DNA from: Azoarcus sp031556475
GTDB lineage: Bacteria; Pseudomonadota; Gammaproteobacteria; Burkholderiales; Rhodocyclaceae
Direction of reading: 5' to 3'
DNA: 46,385 nucleotides
Assembly: GCA_031556475.1 (NCBI GenBank)
Contig: JAVBSY010000019.1
Coordinates: forward strand, 1 to 46,385
The notes under the pieces are model-generated. The model made no database searches, was not told the origin of the DNA, and saw only the letters and a list, made by a program, of their open reading frames with translations. The translations under genes and the position numbers were made by a program. Of the stretch, positions 8,837-16,751 are shown one piece after another. Numbering within the stretch: position 1 is the first letter of the stretch; the number at the start of each line of letters is the position of its first letter.

Positions 8837-9088
8837 TCAGCCTTTGCCTGTCAGCTTGACGAACTTCGCCATCAACTGTTCCTTGGTTTCGACGTGGTCC
8901 GGGTTCAGCGGGATACAGTCCACCGGACAGACCTGCTGGCATTGCGGTTCGTCGAAGTGCCCGACGCATTCAGTGCATTTGTCGGGATCGATCTCGTAAA
9001 TTTCGTCGCCCTGCGAAATCGCACTGTTGGGGCATTCCGGCTCACAGACGTCGCAGTTGATGCATTCGTCGGTAATTATCAAAGACAT
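8837..9088 (-). CDS. 2[4Fe-4S] ferredoxin, YfhL / Allochromatium type
   Basis: This 83-residue electron carrier holds two [4Fe-4S] clusters. The first cluster ligands are in CINCDVCEPECP, and the second in CTECVGHFDEPQCQQVCPVDC. The longer loop between the second and third Cys of the second motif and the C-terminal helix are typical of the Allochromatium-type ferredoxins. AAGGAGG lies eight bases before the ATG. It follows coaD by 16 bases and is probably the last gene of the M16-M16-rsmD-coaD-fdx run, an arrangement usual in betaproteobacteria. Confidence 0.95.
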   Translation of the reverse strand: MSLIITDECINCDVCEPECPNSAISQGDEIYEIDPDKCTECVGHFDEPQCQQVCPVDCIPLNPDHVETKEQLMAKFVKLTGKG

Positions 9089-9104
9089 GGTAATTGCCTC
9101 CTTG

Positions 9105-9596
9105 CTATCGCTTTGAACAGATTTTTTCCCGCAGCCGCGCCAGCACGGCCGGCTGCACGAACTTGCTCACATCGCCGCCGAAGCGGGCAATTTCCCGCAC
9201 CATCGTGGCAGAAATGAACATGTACTCTTCCGACGGCGTCAGGAATACGGTTTCGACGTCCGGGAAAAGCTTTCGGTTCATGCCCGCCATCTGGAATTCA
9301 TACTCGAAGTCCGACACGGCGCGCAAGCCCCGTAAAATCAGGTTGGCATTCTGGGCACGCACGAAATCCATCAACAGGCAGTCGAAACCGACCACCTGCA
9401 CATTCGGAAACGGCGCCAGTACTTCGCGCGCGATATCCACGCGCTCGTCGAGCGTGAATATCGGCCCCTTCGTATTGCTGTTCGCTACCGCCACCAGCAC
9501 GCGGTCGAACAGCAGTGCCGCCCGACGCACAAGGTCTTCGTGACCGCGGGTGAATGGGTCGAAGGTTCCCGGATAGATCGCGAGCCCGTCTTTCAC
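9105..9596 (-). CDS. coaD: Phosphopantetheine adenylyltransferase
   Basis: CoaD transfers AMP from ATP to 4'-phosphopantetheine in coenzyme A synthesis. The product is 163 residues, the usual size. It starts at GTG with KDGLAIYPGTFDPFTRGHEDL, whose TFDP...GH is the nucleotidyltransferase HxGH-type signature. Later come LILRGLRAVSDFEYE and the ISATMVREIA motif. The GTG overlaps the rsmD stop in GTGA, so the two are translationally coupled. Longer readings of this frame continue antisense-like into rsmD and are not real. Confidence 0.96.
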   Translation of the reverse strand: MKDGLAIYPGTFDPFTRGHEDLVRRAALLFDRVLVAVANSNTKGPIFTLDERVDIAREVLAPFPNVQVVGFDCLLMDFVRAQNANLILRGLRAVSDFEYEFQMAGMNRKLFPDVETVFLTPSEEYMFISATMVREIARFGGDVSKFVQPAVLARLREKICSKR

Positions 9597-10132
9597 GGCG
9601 CGTTCCCTTGCAAGAGATGAAAGTAAACCTGCCCGGCATGGCCCTGCTTGACCGTTTGCCATCCCCCCAGGCTTGCCACCGGCGTTTCCGACTCCGCATA
9701 GAGCCAGCCATCCGGCTTCAGCACGCCGTCCAGCCAAGGCTCGACGCGTTCGAGCCAACCTTGATGATAGGGCGGATCGAGAAACAAGATATCGAATTTC
9801 CGTGTGTTGGAGCGCAGGAATTTTACCGCATCGCCGCGCACGATCTCTACTTGTGCGCCCTGTAGGGTTTTTGCCGTGGCGGCGAGCGCGGCGGCAGCGC
9901 GTGCATCCTGTTCGACCAGCACGACATGCGCGGCGCCACGCGAAGCGGCCTCGAAGCCGAGCACGCCGCTGCCGGCGAAGAGATCGAGGCAGCTGAGGCC
10001 GTCGAGATTCTGCCCCAGCCAGTTGAACAGTGTTTCTCGCACCCGGTCGGGCGTCGGCCGCAGGCCGGGCGCGTGGGCGACGTCGATCAGGCGCGAACGC
10101 CACGCCCCACCGACGATGCGTACGCGACTCAC
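9593..10132 (-). CDS. rsmD: 16S rRNA (guanine(966)-N2)-methyltransferase
   Basis: RsmD methylates G966 of 16S rRNA during 30S assembly. The 179-residue product has the N-terminal substrate stretch VRIVGGAWRSRLI and RPTPDRVRETLFNWL. The SAM-binding motif is LDLFAGSGVLGFEAASRGA, and the catalytic DPPY is near residue 119. It lies between the second M16 peptidase gene and coaD; the rsmD-coaD pair is widespread. Confidence 0.95.
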   Translation of the reverse strand: MSRVRIVGGAWRSRLIDVAHAPGLRPTPDRVRETLFNWLGQNLDGLSCLDLFAGSGVLGFEAASRGAAHVVLVEQDARAAAALAATAKTLQGAQVEIVRGDAVKFLRSNTRKFDILFLDPPYHQGWLERVEPWLDGVLKPDGWLYAESETPVASLGGWQTVKQGHAGQVYFHLLQGNAP

Positions 10133-10184
10133 CGGGCTTGGCCCGCAGGCCTCGGTTTATGCGGACCTGAATGCCACGCCCGGC

Positions 10185-11534
10185 TCATTGAGGCGCGGCG
10201 CTGGCCGACGGCGTGCCGTCACCATTGCCGCCGACGATGACGGTCGCACGGTGTTCCGGCTGTATGCGGCGGGTGAAGGCGTCGCGGATCTGTTCGGCGG
10301 TGACTGCCGCGACCTGTTTCGGATAGTTGTCCAGCCAGTCGAGCGGCAGGTTGTAGAAGCCGATCATGGCGACGTAGTCGAGCATCTTGCGGTTGGAATC
10401 CAGGCGCAGCCCGAAGCCGTTGATAAGGTTGTCCTTGGCCGCCTTGAGTTCCGCCGCGCTCGGCCCTTGAGCGATGAAGGCGGCGAGGGTCGCATCCACG
10501 ACCTTGAGCGCGTCATCCACCTGCCCGCCGCGCGTTTGCAGGCCGATCTGGAACGGGCCGGCGACCTGCTGGGGCATGAAGTAGCTGTACACGCTGTAGG
10601 CATAGCCGCGCTTTTCGCGCACCTCGGTGGTCAGGCGCGATACGAAGCCGCCGCCGCCGAGTACGTAGTTGCCGACCAGCAGCGGGAAATAGTCCGGATC
10701 CTGGCGCGCGATACCGGGTTGGCCGATGAGCACGTGCGCCTGGGCGGAGTGGAAGGGAATGCGGTGCATGCTGGCGGCGGGTTGCGCAGGCGCGGCCAGC
10801 GGTGGCGCGACTTCGCCGAGCGGCAAGCCTTCGGTCAGGCGGATGGCGATGTGTTCGGCGGTTTGGCGGTCCACGTCGCCGACGATGGCGATCGCCGCAC
10901 GCTGGCCGACGTAATGCCCGCGGTGGAAGGCGACGAGATCGTCGCGGCTGATGGCGGCGAGCGATTCGGGCGTATCCAGGTGGCCGTAGGGGTGCTTGCC
11001 ATAGACGGCGGTCGTGAATTGCCGGGCCGCCAGCACGGCGGGCTGGGTGAGCGCTTCTTTCAGGCCGGCGATGGCGCGCGCGCGCTCCCGCTCCAATATT
11101 TCAGCGGGGAAAACGGGGCGGGCGAGCAGTTCGGCAGCCAGATCGACTGCCGCATCCCGCTCCGCGCTGGAGGACAGCGTGCGCAGGGTGAGGCTGCTGC
11201 GATCCAGTTCGGTTCCGCCGCCAATCTGGATGCCGAGGTCGGCGCTGCGGTCGGCGATAGCCTGTTCATCCAGCGTGCCGGTACCCGCGTCGAGCAAACC
11301 GCGGGTGAGGGCAGCTAGGCCGGATTTTTCGGCGGAATCGGCGGCGTTGCCGGCAGCGGTGAAATCGATCTGAATATCGACGATCGGCAGCGCGTGGTTT
11401 TCGACGAAATGGACGTGCGCACCGGTGGGTGTGCCCCAGTGCTGGATGTCCGGCCCGGCGAGCACGGCTGGTGCAATCAGCGCGAGGGCGGCGGGGAGCA
11501 GTGCGCGGAATGGGAATGCGGTCAGAGTGGCCAT
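10185..11534 (-). CDS. M16 peptidase family protein lacking the zinc motif (partner subunit)
   Basis: This 449-residue protein has a signal peptide (about residues 1-26, ending VLAGP) and the two-lobed M16 fold. The usual HxxEH zinc motif in the first lobe is absent: the matching stretch reads GLAALTRGLLDAG. It keeps the second-lobe signature REKRGYAYSVYSYF. In related pairs such a subunit forms a heterodimer with an active partner and supplies part of the chamber. It starts one base after the stop of that partner gene, so joint expression is likely. It probably acts in the periplasm. Confidence 0.88.
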   Translation of the reverse strand: MATLTAFPFRALLPAALALIAPAVLAGPDIQHWGTPTGAHVHFVENHALPIVDIQIDFTAAGNAADSAEKSGLAALTRGLLDAGTGTLDEQAIADRSADLGIQIGGGTELDRSSLTLRTLSSSAERDAAVDLAAELLARPVFPAEILERERARAIAGLKEALTQPAVLAARQFTTAVYGKHPYGHLDTPESLAAISRDDLVAFHRGHYVGQRAAIAIVGDVDRQTAEHIAIRLTEGLPLGEVAPPLAAPAQPAASMHRIPFHSAQAHVLIGQPGIARQDPDYFPLLVGNYVLGGGGFVSRLTTEVREKRGYAYSVYSYFMPQQVAGPFQIGLQTRGGQVDDALKVVDATLAAFIAQGPSAAELKAAKDNLINGFGLRLDSNRKMLDYVAMIGFYNLPLDWLDNYPKQVAAVTAEQIRDAFTRRIQPEHRATVIVGGNGDGTPSASAAPQ

Positions 11535-11535
11535 G

Positions 11536-13005
11536 TCAGCGGATCAAAGCGGTATCGGAGGAAGTGGCGGAGGCGGGGCGGGTGCCTGCCGTGCCGATGG
11601 GTTGCGGATCGAGGCGCGCGGTGCTGCGGCTGGCGTCGTCGAAATAGCGCTGGGCAACGGCGCGGACCTCGTCGGCGGTCACGCTGCGCAAGCCTTCGAG
11701 CAGCGCGTCGTCGTCGCGCCAGGACAGGCCCGCGGCTTCGAGAAAGCCGATTTCCATCGCCTGCCCCATGAGCGAATCGCGTTTGTACACCTTGGCCGCG
11801 ACGGCCTGGGTTTTGACCCGCGCGAGTTCTTCCGCGTTTACGCCTTCGTCGCGGATGCGCTGCAGTTCGGCAACGAGCGCGGCTTCAAGCTCGGCGGTGG
11901 ATTTGCCCGGTGCCGGCACGCCTTCGAGATAAAACAGCGAAGGGCCGCGCCCCGTGCCGTCGTAACTCGCGCCGGCGGAAACGGCAATCTGGCTGTCGCG
12001 CACCAGACGGCGCGTCAGGCGTGCGCCGTCGTAACCGTCGAGAATCGCCGACAGTACCTGCAGCGCAAAGGCCTCGCGGTCGGTGGCCGGGTTGTGCAGT
12101 GCCGGGACGCGCCACGCCATCACCACGTAGGGTAATTCGGCTGGTGCCGTTACCGTGGTCATGCGTGTGCCGCGTTGCGCCGGTTCATCGGGTACGCGGC
12201 GTTGCGGCAATGGCCGTGCCGCAATGTCGCCGTAATAGCGCCGGGCCTGGCGAAACACTTCCTCATGATCGACGTCACCAACGACGACAACGTATGCGTT
12301 GTTCGGCGTGTACCACTGCTTGTACCAGGCGCGGGCATCTTCCACCTTCATTGCGTCCAGGTCGGGCATCCAGCCGATTACCGGGCGGCGGTAGGGGTGA
12401 GCCTGGAAGGCTGTGGCCATGATCTGCTCGTACACCAGCGCGCGCGGCTGGTCGTCGGTGCGCAGGCGGCGTTCCTCCTTCACCACTTCGAGTTCGCGGG
12501 TGAATTCGTCCTTGGACAGCACGAGGTTGTGCATGCGGTCCGCTTCCAGCGCCATCATTTCTCCCAGCCGTTGCGGCGGCACTTGCTGGAAGTAGGCCGT
12601 GTAGTCCTTGCTGGTAAAGGCGTTGTCACGCCCGCCGGCGGCGGCCACGCGCTTGTTGAATTCGCCCGGCGCGACCGTCTTGGTGCCCTTGAACATCATG
12701 TGTTCGAGCACGTGGGCGACGCCGGAGACGCCGCCCACGCCGTCTTCCTCGTCCATCGAGCCGGCGTGATACCACACCATATGTACGACCGAAGGCGCGC
12801 GGCGGTCTTCCTTTACGATGATCTTGAGGCCGTTGGGCAGCGTGGTTTCAAATGGAATGGCGGCAGGCGCGGGCGCGGGGGCGGCCTGTGCGTTGGGGCG
12901 GGACTGCGTGTGCGAGTGGGGATGCGCATTCGACTCGGCTTGCGCGCCGGTGCCGGCCAGTGTGCCGGCGAGTAGCAGTGCATAAGGAAAGGTCGGGCGA
13001 AACAT
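11536..13005 (-). CDS. M16 zinc metallopeptidase, catalytic subunit
   Basis: This 489-residue secreted peptidase has the inverted zinc motif HVLEH (residues 98-102), followed by MMFKGT. The further Glu zinc ligand expected about 75 residues on falls in the ELEVVKEERR stretch. A signal peptide (MFRPTFPYALLLAGTLAGTG) is followed by a short His- and Pro-rich linker. I chose the ATG at 13003-13005 because AGGA lies seven bases upstream; an ATG five codons earlier lacks one. It is the first gene of the minus-strand run and is divergent from ftsY. Substrates are unknown; periplasmic peptide turnover is inferred. Confidence 0.9.
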   Translation of the reverse strand: MFRPTFPYALLLAGTLAGTGAQAESNAHPHSHTQSRPNAQAAPAPAPAAIPFETTLPNGLKIIVKEDRRAPSVVHMVWYHAGSMDEEDGVGGVSGVAHVLEHMMFKGTKTVAPGEFNKRVAAAGGRDNAFTSKDYTAYFQQVPPQRLGEMMALEADRMHNLVLSKDEFTRELEVVKEERRLRTDDQPRALVYEQIMATAFQAHPYRRPVIGWMPDLDAMKVEDARAWYKQWYTPNNAYVVVVGDVDHEEVFRQARRYYGDIAARPLPQRRVPDEPAQRGTRMTTVTAPAELPYVVMAWRVPALHNPATDREAFALQVLSAILDGYDGARLTRRLVRDSQIAVSAGASYDGTGRGPSLFYLEGVPAPGKSTAELEAALVAELQRIRDEGVNAEELARVKTQAVAAKVYKRDSLMGQAMEIGFLEAAGLSWRDDDALLEGLRSVTADEVRAVAQRYFDDASRSTARLDPQPIGTAGTRPASATSSDTALIR

Positions 13006-13172
13006 AGGCGTGTCCTGCATCTGGTAGAATTCGTGGCGCTCCGCGCGCTTTCCGCGCGACCGCCTATGGCGTGGAGTCGCATCTTAGCGTTATCCGGCAT
13101 GGGCTGCTCGCGAGCGGTTTTTGCCTTCCGAAAACAGCTTTACCGAAACGATTCCTCGGACCGCGAGCGTTC

Positions 13173-14336
13173 ATGTTTGGTTTCTTCAAGAAATCCGGCC
13201 AGCCACAAGTGCAGGATGCCCAGGCGCCTGCCGAAGCGGTACCGCCCACTGTGATTGTCGACCAGGCGGCCGCAAACGCTGCCATCGCCAGTACCGCCAC
13301 CGCGAACACTGTCATACCGCCGGCGCTTCCCGATCCGGCTCCCACAGCCCAGGCAGCCCCAATAACCCAAACGCCCGCCGACGCGGCGGAAGCCGCCCCC
13401 AGGCGCTCGTGGGGTGAGCGCCTGCGTGCCGGACTGGCGCGTACCCGGCAACAACTGGGCGGCGGGCTGGCGAGTCTGTTCGGCCTCCGCAAGATCGACG
13501 AGGAATTGCTCGAAGAACTCGAATCCACGTTGCTGATGGCCGATTGCGGCGTCGACGCCACGGCGTATCTGCTCGCCGAATTGCGCACGCGCTGGAAGCG
13601 CGACCATCTTGAAACAGCCGACCAGCTTCAACAGGCGCTGGCCGATACGTTGCACGGGATGATCGCGCCGCTGGAGCAGCCGATCGACGTATCCACCCAT
13701 GCGCCTTATATCATCATGATCGCGGGCGTGAACGGCTCCGGCAAAACGACCTCCATCGGCAAGCTGGCGAAGTATTTTCAAGCCCAGGGCAAGAGCGTGC
13801 TGCTTGCTGCCGGCGATACTTTCCGCGCCGCCGCGCGCGAGCAGTTGATGGCCTGGGGCGAACGCAATGGCGTGGCGGTGATCGCGCAGGAAAGCGGCGA
13901 TGCCGCTGCGGTGATCTTCGACGCCATCGCCGCTGCGCGTGCGCGCGGCATCGACGTGGTGCTGGCCGATACCGCCGGCCGGTTGCCGACGCAACTGCAC
14001 CTGATGGAAGAAATCGCCAAGGTGCGTCGCGTCATCGCCAAGGCGGAGCCGAGCGGGCCGCACGAAGTGCTGCTGGTGCTCGACGCCAACATCGGCCAGA
14101 ACGCGCTTGCCCAAGTGCGCGCGTTCGATGCCGCCATCGGCGTGACCGGTCTGGTGGTGACCAAGCTCGACGGCACCGCCAAAGGCGGCGTGCTCGCCGC
14201 CATCTCGCGCCAATGCCCGAAGCCGCTGCGTTTCATCGGCGTCGGCGAAGGCATCGACGATTTGCGGCCTTTCCATGCGCGCGAGTTCGTCGATGCGTTA
14301 TTCGAACCCGTGCCCGGCGGTGCGTCTCGCACATGA
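13173..14336 (+). CDS. ftsY: Signal recognition particle receptor FtsY
   Basis: FtsY is the membrane-associated GTPase that receives SRP-ribosome complexes for co-translational membrane insertion. The 387-residue product begins MFGFFKKSGQ and has a variable N-terminal region rich in Ala and Pro (about residues 10-85). The NG domain follows: the four-helix N domain, P-loop GVNGSGKTTSIGKL, DTFRAAAREQL, DTAGRLPT, TKLDGTAKGG and a C-terminal GEGIDDLRPF. A longer in-frame start upstream adds unrelated sequence. Its stop overlaps the ftsE ATG, in the common ftsY-ftsE-ftsX operon. Confidence 0.97.
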   Translation: MFGFFKKSGQPQVQDAQAPAEAVPPTVIVDQAAANAAIASTATANTVIPPALPDPAPTAQAAPITQTPADAAEAAPRRSWGERLRAGLARTRQQLGGGLASLFGLRKIDEELLEELESTLLMADCGVDATAYLLAELRTRWKRDHLETADQLQQALADTLHGMIAPLEQPIDVSTHAPYIIMIAGVNGSGKTTSIGKLAKYFQAQGKSVLLAAGDTFRAAAREQLMAWGERNGVAVIAQESGDAAAVIFDAIAAARARGIDVVLADTAGRLPTQLHLMEEIAKVRRVIAKAEPSGPHEVLLVLDANIGQNALAQVRAFDAAIGVTGLVVTKLDGTAKGGVLAAISRQCPKPLRFIGVGEGIDDLRPFHAREFVDALFEPVPGGASRT

Positions 14337-14992
14337 TCGTTTTCGAAGATGTCGCCAAGCGTTACGAAGGCGGCTACACCGCGCTGGCCGGGGTGAGCTT
14401 CGAAATTCGCCATGGTGAACTGGTTGTGATCTCGGGCCATTCCGGCGCGGGTAAAAGCACGCTGTTGAAACTGATTCCGGCCATCGAACGGCCCAGTGCC
14501 GGCACGGTGAAAATCAACGGCCAAGACGTATCGCGCCTGCCGCGCAGCGCCATCCCCTACCTGCGGCGCAATCTCGGACTGGTGCTGCAGGAAAGCCGGT
14601 TGCTGTTCGACCGCAGCGTGTTCGACAACGTCATGCTGCCGTTGATGATCACCGGCCATCCGCCGGGCGATGCGGCCAAGCGGGTGGCGGCGGCCCTGGA
14701 ACGGGTGGGGCTGTCCGGGCGCGGCAAGGAGCGGCCGGCCGGGCTGTCCGGCGGCGAGCAGCAGCGCGTGGCAATCGCGCGTGCGATCGTGAACCGGCCC
14801 TCGATTCTGATTGCCGACGAGCCCACCGCGCATCTCGACTCGGCCTATGCCGACGAGATTGCCGCGCTGTTCAAATCGTTCAACGATGCCGGTGTCACCG
14901 TGTTGGTCGCCACGCACGACATGAGCCTTTTCGCCCAACACTGCCCACGGCGGTTGATTCTGGGAAAAGGCATGTTGACGGAGGCCGCATGA
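14333..14992 (+). CDS. ftsE: Cell division ATP-binding protein FtsE
   Basis: FtsE is the ATPase of the FtsEX complex, which controls peptidoglycan hydrolases at the division septum. The 219-residue protein has Walker A GHSGAGKST, the Q-loop LQESRLLF, the signature LSGGEQQRV, Walker B ILIADEPT and the His switch VATHD. It overlaps ftsY and ftsX by four bases each (ATGA), so the three are translated as a coupled unit. Confidence 0.96.
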   Translation: MIVFEDVAKRYEGGYTALAGVSFEIRHGELVVISGHSGAGKSTLLKLIPAIERPSAGTVKINGQDVSRLPRSAIPYLRRNLGLVLQESRLLFDRSVFDNVMLPLMITGHPPGDAAKRVAAALERVGLSGRGKERPAGLSGGEQQRVAIARAIVNRPSILIADEPTAHLDSAYADEIAALFKSFNDAGVTVLVATHDMSLFAQHCPRRLILGKGMLTEAA

Positions 14993-15882
14993 TCCACTGG
15001 CTGTATCTGCATGTGCGCGCTTTCGTCCAGGCGCTCGCCCGATTGGCGGGGCAGCCGGTCGGCACGCTGCTGTCTGCGTTGGTGGTCGGTATCGCGCTGT
15101 CCTTGCCGGCGGGCGGTTACCTGCTGTTGAGCAATGTCGCATCGCTGGCGCGCGGTCTTTCCGGTACGCCGGAAATCAGCCTGTTTCTCGATGTTGCCGC
15201 TGGCGCCGACGATGTGGCCGTGATCGAAAAGCGTTTGAAAGCCGAACCGGCGTTGGTCGGCTACCGCTACATACCGCGGGATGAAGCGCTGCGCCAGCTC
15301 GAAAGCAGTGGCCTGGGCGACGTGCTCGGCGGCCTGGCCGCGAACCCGCTGCCGGATGCTTTCATAATTACGCCGCGCGGAGAGGATCCCGTCCTGTTCG
15401 AGCGTCTGTCGGGCGACATGCGTGCATGGCCGAAGGTGACTCACGTGCAGCTCGATTCGGCCTGGGTCAAACGCCTGCATGCGCTGCTTGCGCTGGGCCG
15501 TTCGGTGGTGTTGATGCTGGCCGGGCTGCTCGGTTTCGCGCTGATCATCGTCACCTTCAACACCATTCGCTTGCAAATTCTTACTCAACGCGCGGAGATC
15601 GAAGTGAGCCGCCTGCTTGGCGCCACGGACCCCTTTATCCGCCGGCCTTTCTACTGGTTCGGCGCATTGCAGGGGTTGCTTGGCGGCTGTGTGGCGCTCG
15701 GTACCGTGTGGCTTGGCATCTACGCGCTGGCGGCGCCTGTGGCCACGCTTGCCGCTTCCTATGGCACGGTTTTCATGCTTGCCGGCCCGGGATTGAGGGA
15801 GTCGGCCGCTATCGTCGCCTTTGCCGCCGTGCTCGGTTGGTTTGGCAGCGCAATTTCCGTGCGGCGCCATCTGGCGGGCTGA
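14989..15882 (+). CDS. ftsX: Cell division protein FtsX
   Basis: FtsX is the membrane subunit of FtsEX. The 297-residue product shows one N-terminal membrane helix (around LSALVVGIALSLPAGGYLL), a periplasmic domain of about 100 residues, then three more membrane helices. The cytoplasmic coupling segment RAEIEVSRLLGATDPFIRRPF is conserved. No C-terminal extension is seen. Confidence 0.94.
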   Translation: MIHWLYLHVRAFVQALARLAGQPVGTLLSALVVGIALSLPAGGYLLLSNVASLARGLSGTPEISLFLDVAAGADDVAVIEKRLKAEPALVGYRYIPRDEALRQLESSGLGDVLGGLAANPLPDAFIITPRGEDPVLFERLSGDMRAWPKVTHVQLDSAWVKRLHALLALGRSVVLMLAGLLGFALIIVTFNTIRLQILTQRAEIEVSRLLGATDPFIRRPFYWFGALQGLLGGCVALGTVWLGIYALAAPVATLAASYGTVFMLAGPGLRESAAIVAFAAVLGWFGSAISVRRHLAG

Positions 15883-15979
15883 CAGCCGCCACGCGCGACT
15901 ACCCGCGAAATTCCCATTAAAGTGTTCCTGGCCTGAATCGCAGGCCGGTATCTGCGTGTGCATAGCGAGTACATGCTGA

Positions 15980-16016
15980 ATAGGGAAAAACAATCGTAGT
16001 TATCCCGTCAATCAAT
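15980..16016 (+). promoter_or_regulatory. OxyR-like operator upstream of ahpC
   Basis: The spacing ATAG-N7-CAAT-N7-ATCC-N7-CAAT matches the four-part OxyR site ATAG-N7-CTAT-N7-ATAG-N7-CTAT at 12 of 16 defined bases, with all three gaps exact. It lies 71 bases before the ahpC ATG. Just after it is a possible -35 (TTGGAA, 16016-16021) with TAGCAT at 16040-16045. Control of ahpC by OxyR is known in many proteobacteria; the assignment here is inferred from spacing. Confidence 0.45.
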
Positions 16017-16086
16017 TGGAATGATTCTGAACGTTGCGTTAGCATGGCACCGTAATGTTTCCAATAACCCACCAAGGAGTGATGTG

Positions 16087-16650
16087 ATGTCCCTGATCAA
16101 TACCCAAGTCAAACCGTTCAAGGCCACTGCGTACCACAATGGGAAGTTCGTACAGGTTTCCGACCAGGATCTGAAGGGCAAATGGTCCGTGTTCGTGTTC
16201 TATCCGGCGGATTTCACCTTCGTCTGCCCGACCGAACTGGGCGACCTGGCCGAGCAGTATGCGGAATTCAAAAAGCTGGGCGTCGAAATCTACGGCGTTT
16301 CCACCGACACCCACTTTACCCACAAGGCGTGGCACGACACTTCCGACACGATCAAGAAAGTGCAGTACCCGCTGGTCGGCGACCCCACCGCCACGCTGGC
16401 GCGCAATTTCGAAGTGCTGATCGAGGAAGAAGGCCTGGCTTATCGCGGCACCTTCGTGATCAACCCGGAAGGGCTGATCAAGATCATCGAAATTCACGAC
16501 AACGGTATCGGTCGCGACGCCAAGGAACTGCTGCGCAAAGTGCAGGCCGCCCAGTACGTTGCCTCGCACCCGGGTGAAGTCTGCCCCGCCAAGTGGACGC
16601 CGGGCGACAAGACGCTGGCGCCGTCGCTCGATCTGGTCGGCAAGATCTAA
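16087..16650 (+). CDS. ahpC: Alkyl hydroperoxide reductase C (typical 2-Cys peroxiredoxin)
   Basis: AhpC reduces hydrogen peroxide, organic peroxides and peroxynitrite in the cytoplasm and is recharged by AhpF. The 187-residue length equals that of the enteric enzyme. The peroxidatic Cys47 is in DFTFVCPTEL and the resolving Cys166 in GEVCPAKW. The ATG at 16087 has AAGGAG just upstream; the frame is open further 5' but without a start signal. It is the first gene of ahpC-ahpF, preceded by an OxyR-like site and followed by an internal hairpin. Confidence 0.97.
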   Translation: MSLINTQVKPFKATAYHNGKFVQVSDQDLKGKWSVFVFYPADFTFVCPTELGDLAEQYAEFKKLGVEIYGVSTDTHFTHKAWHDTSDTIKKVQYPLVGDPTATLARNFEVLIEEEGLAYRGTFVINPEGLIKIIEIHDNGIGRDAKELLRKVQAAQYVASHPGEVCPAKWTPGDKTLAPSLDLVGKI

Positions 16651-16674
16651 CTCACGCTTCACGCTTGTATCAGC

Positions 16675-16702
16675 GCCCGGACGCTTGCCGTCCGGGCGGT
16701 TT
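16675..16702 (+). terminator. Hairpin in the ahpC-ahpF gap (possible attenuator)
   Basis: GCCCGGACG (16675-16683) pairs with CGTCCGGGC (16689-16697) around a five-base loop and is followed by GGTTTCT. The weak T-run suggests partial termination. This would give more ahpC than ahpF transcript, as is usual for this pair. Confidence 0.5.
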
Positions 16703-16751
16703 CTCCCCACCCCCAACACCCTCCAATCCATCGTTTTCGGAATACGCCATC

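Noticed and set aside
13140..15142. Long antisense frames across ftsY, ftsE and ftsX
   Set aside because: The three sense genes overlap by ATGA and carry complete motifs. The antisense frames are by-products of high GC content.
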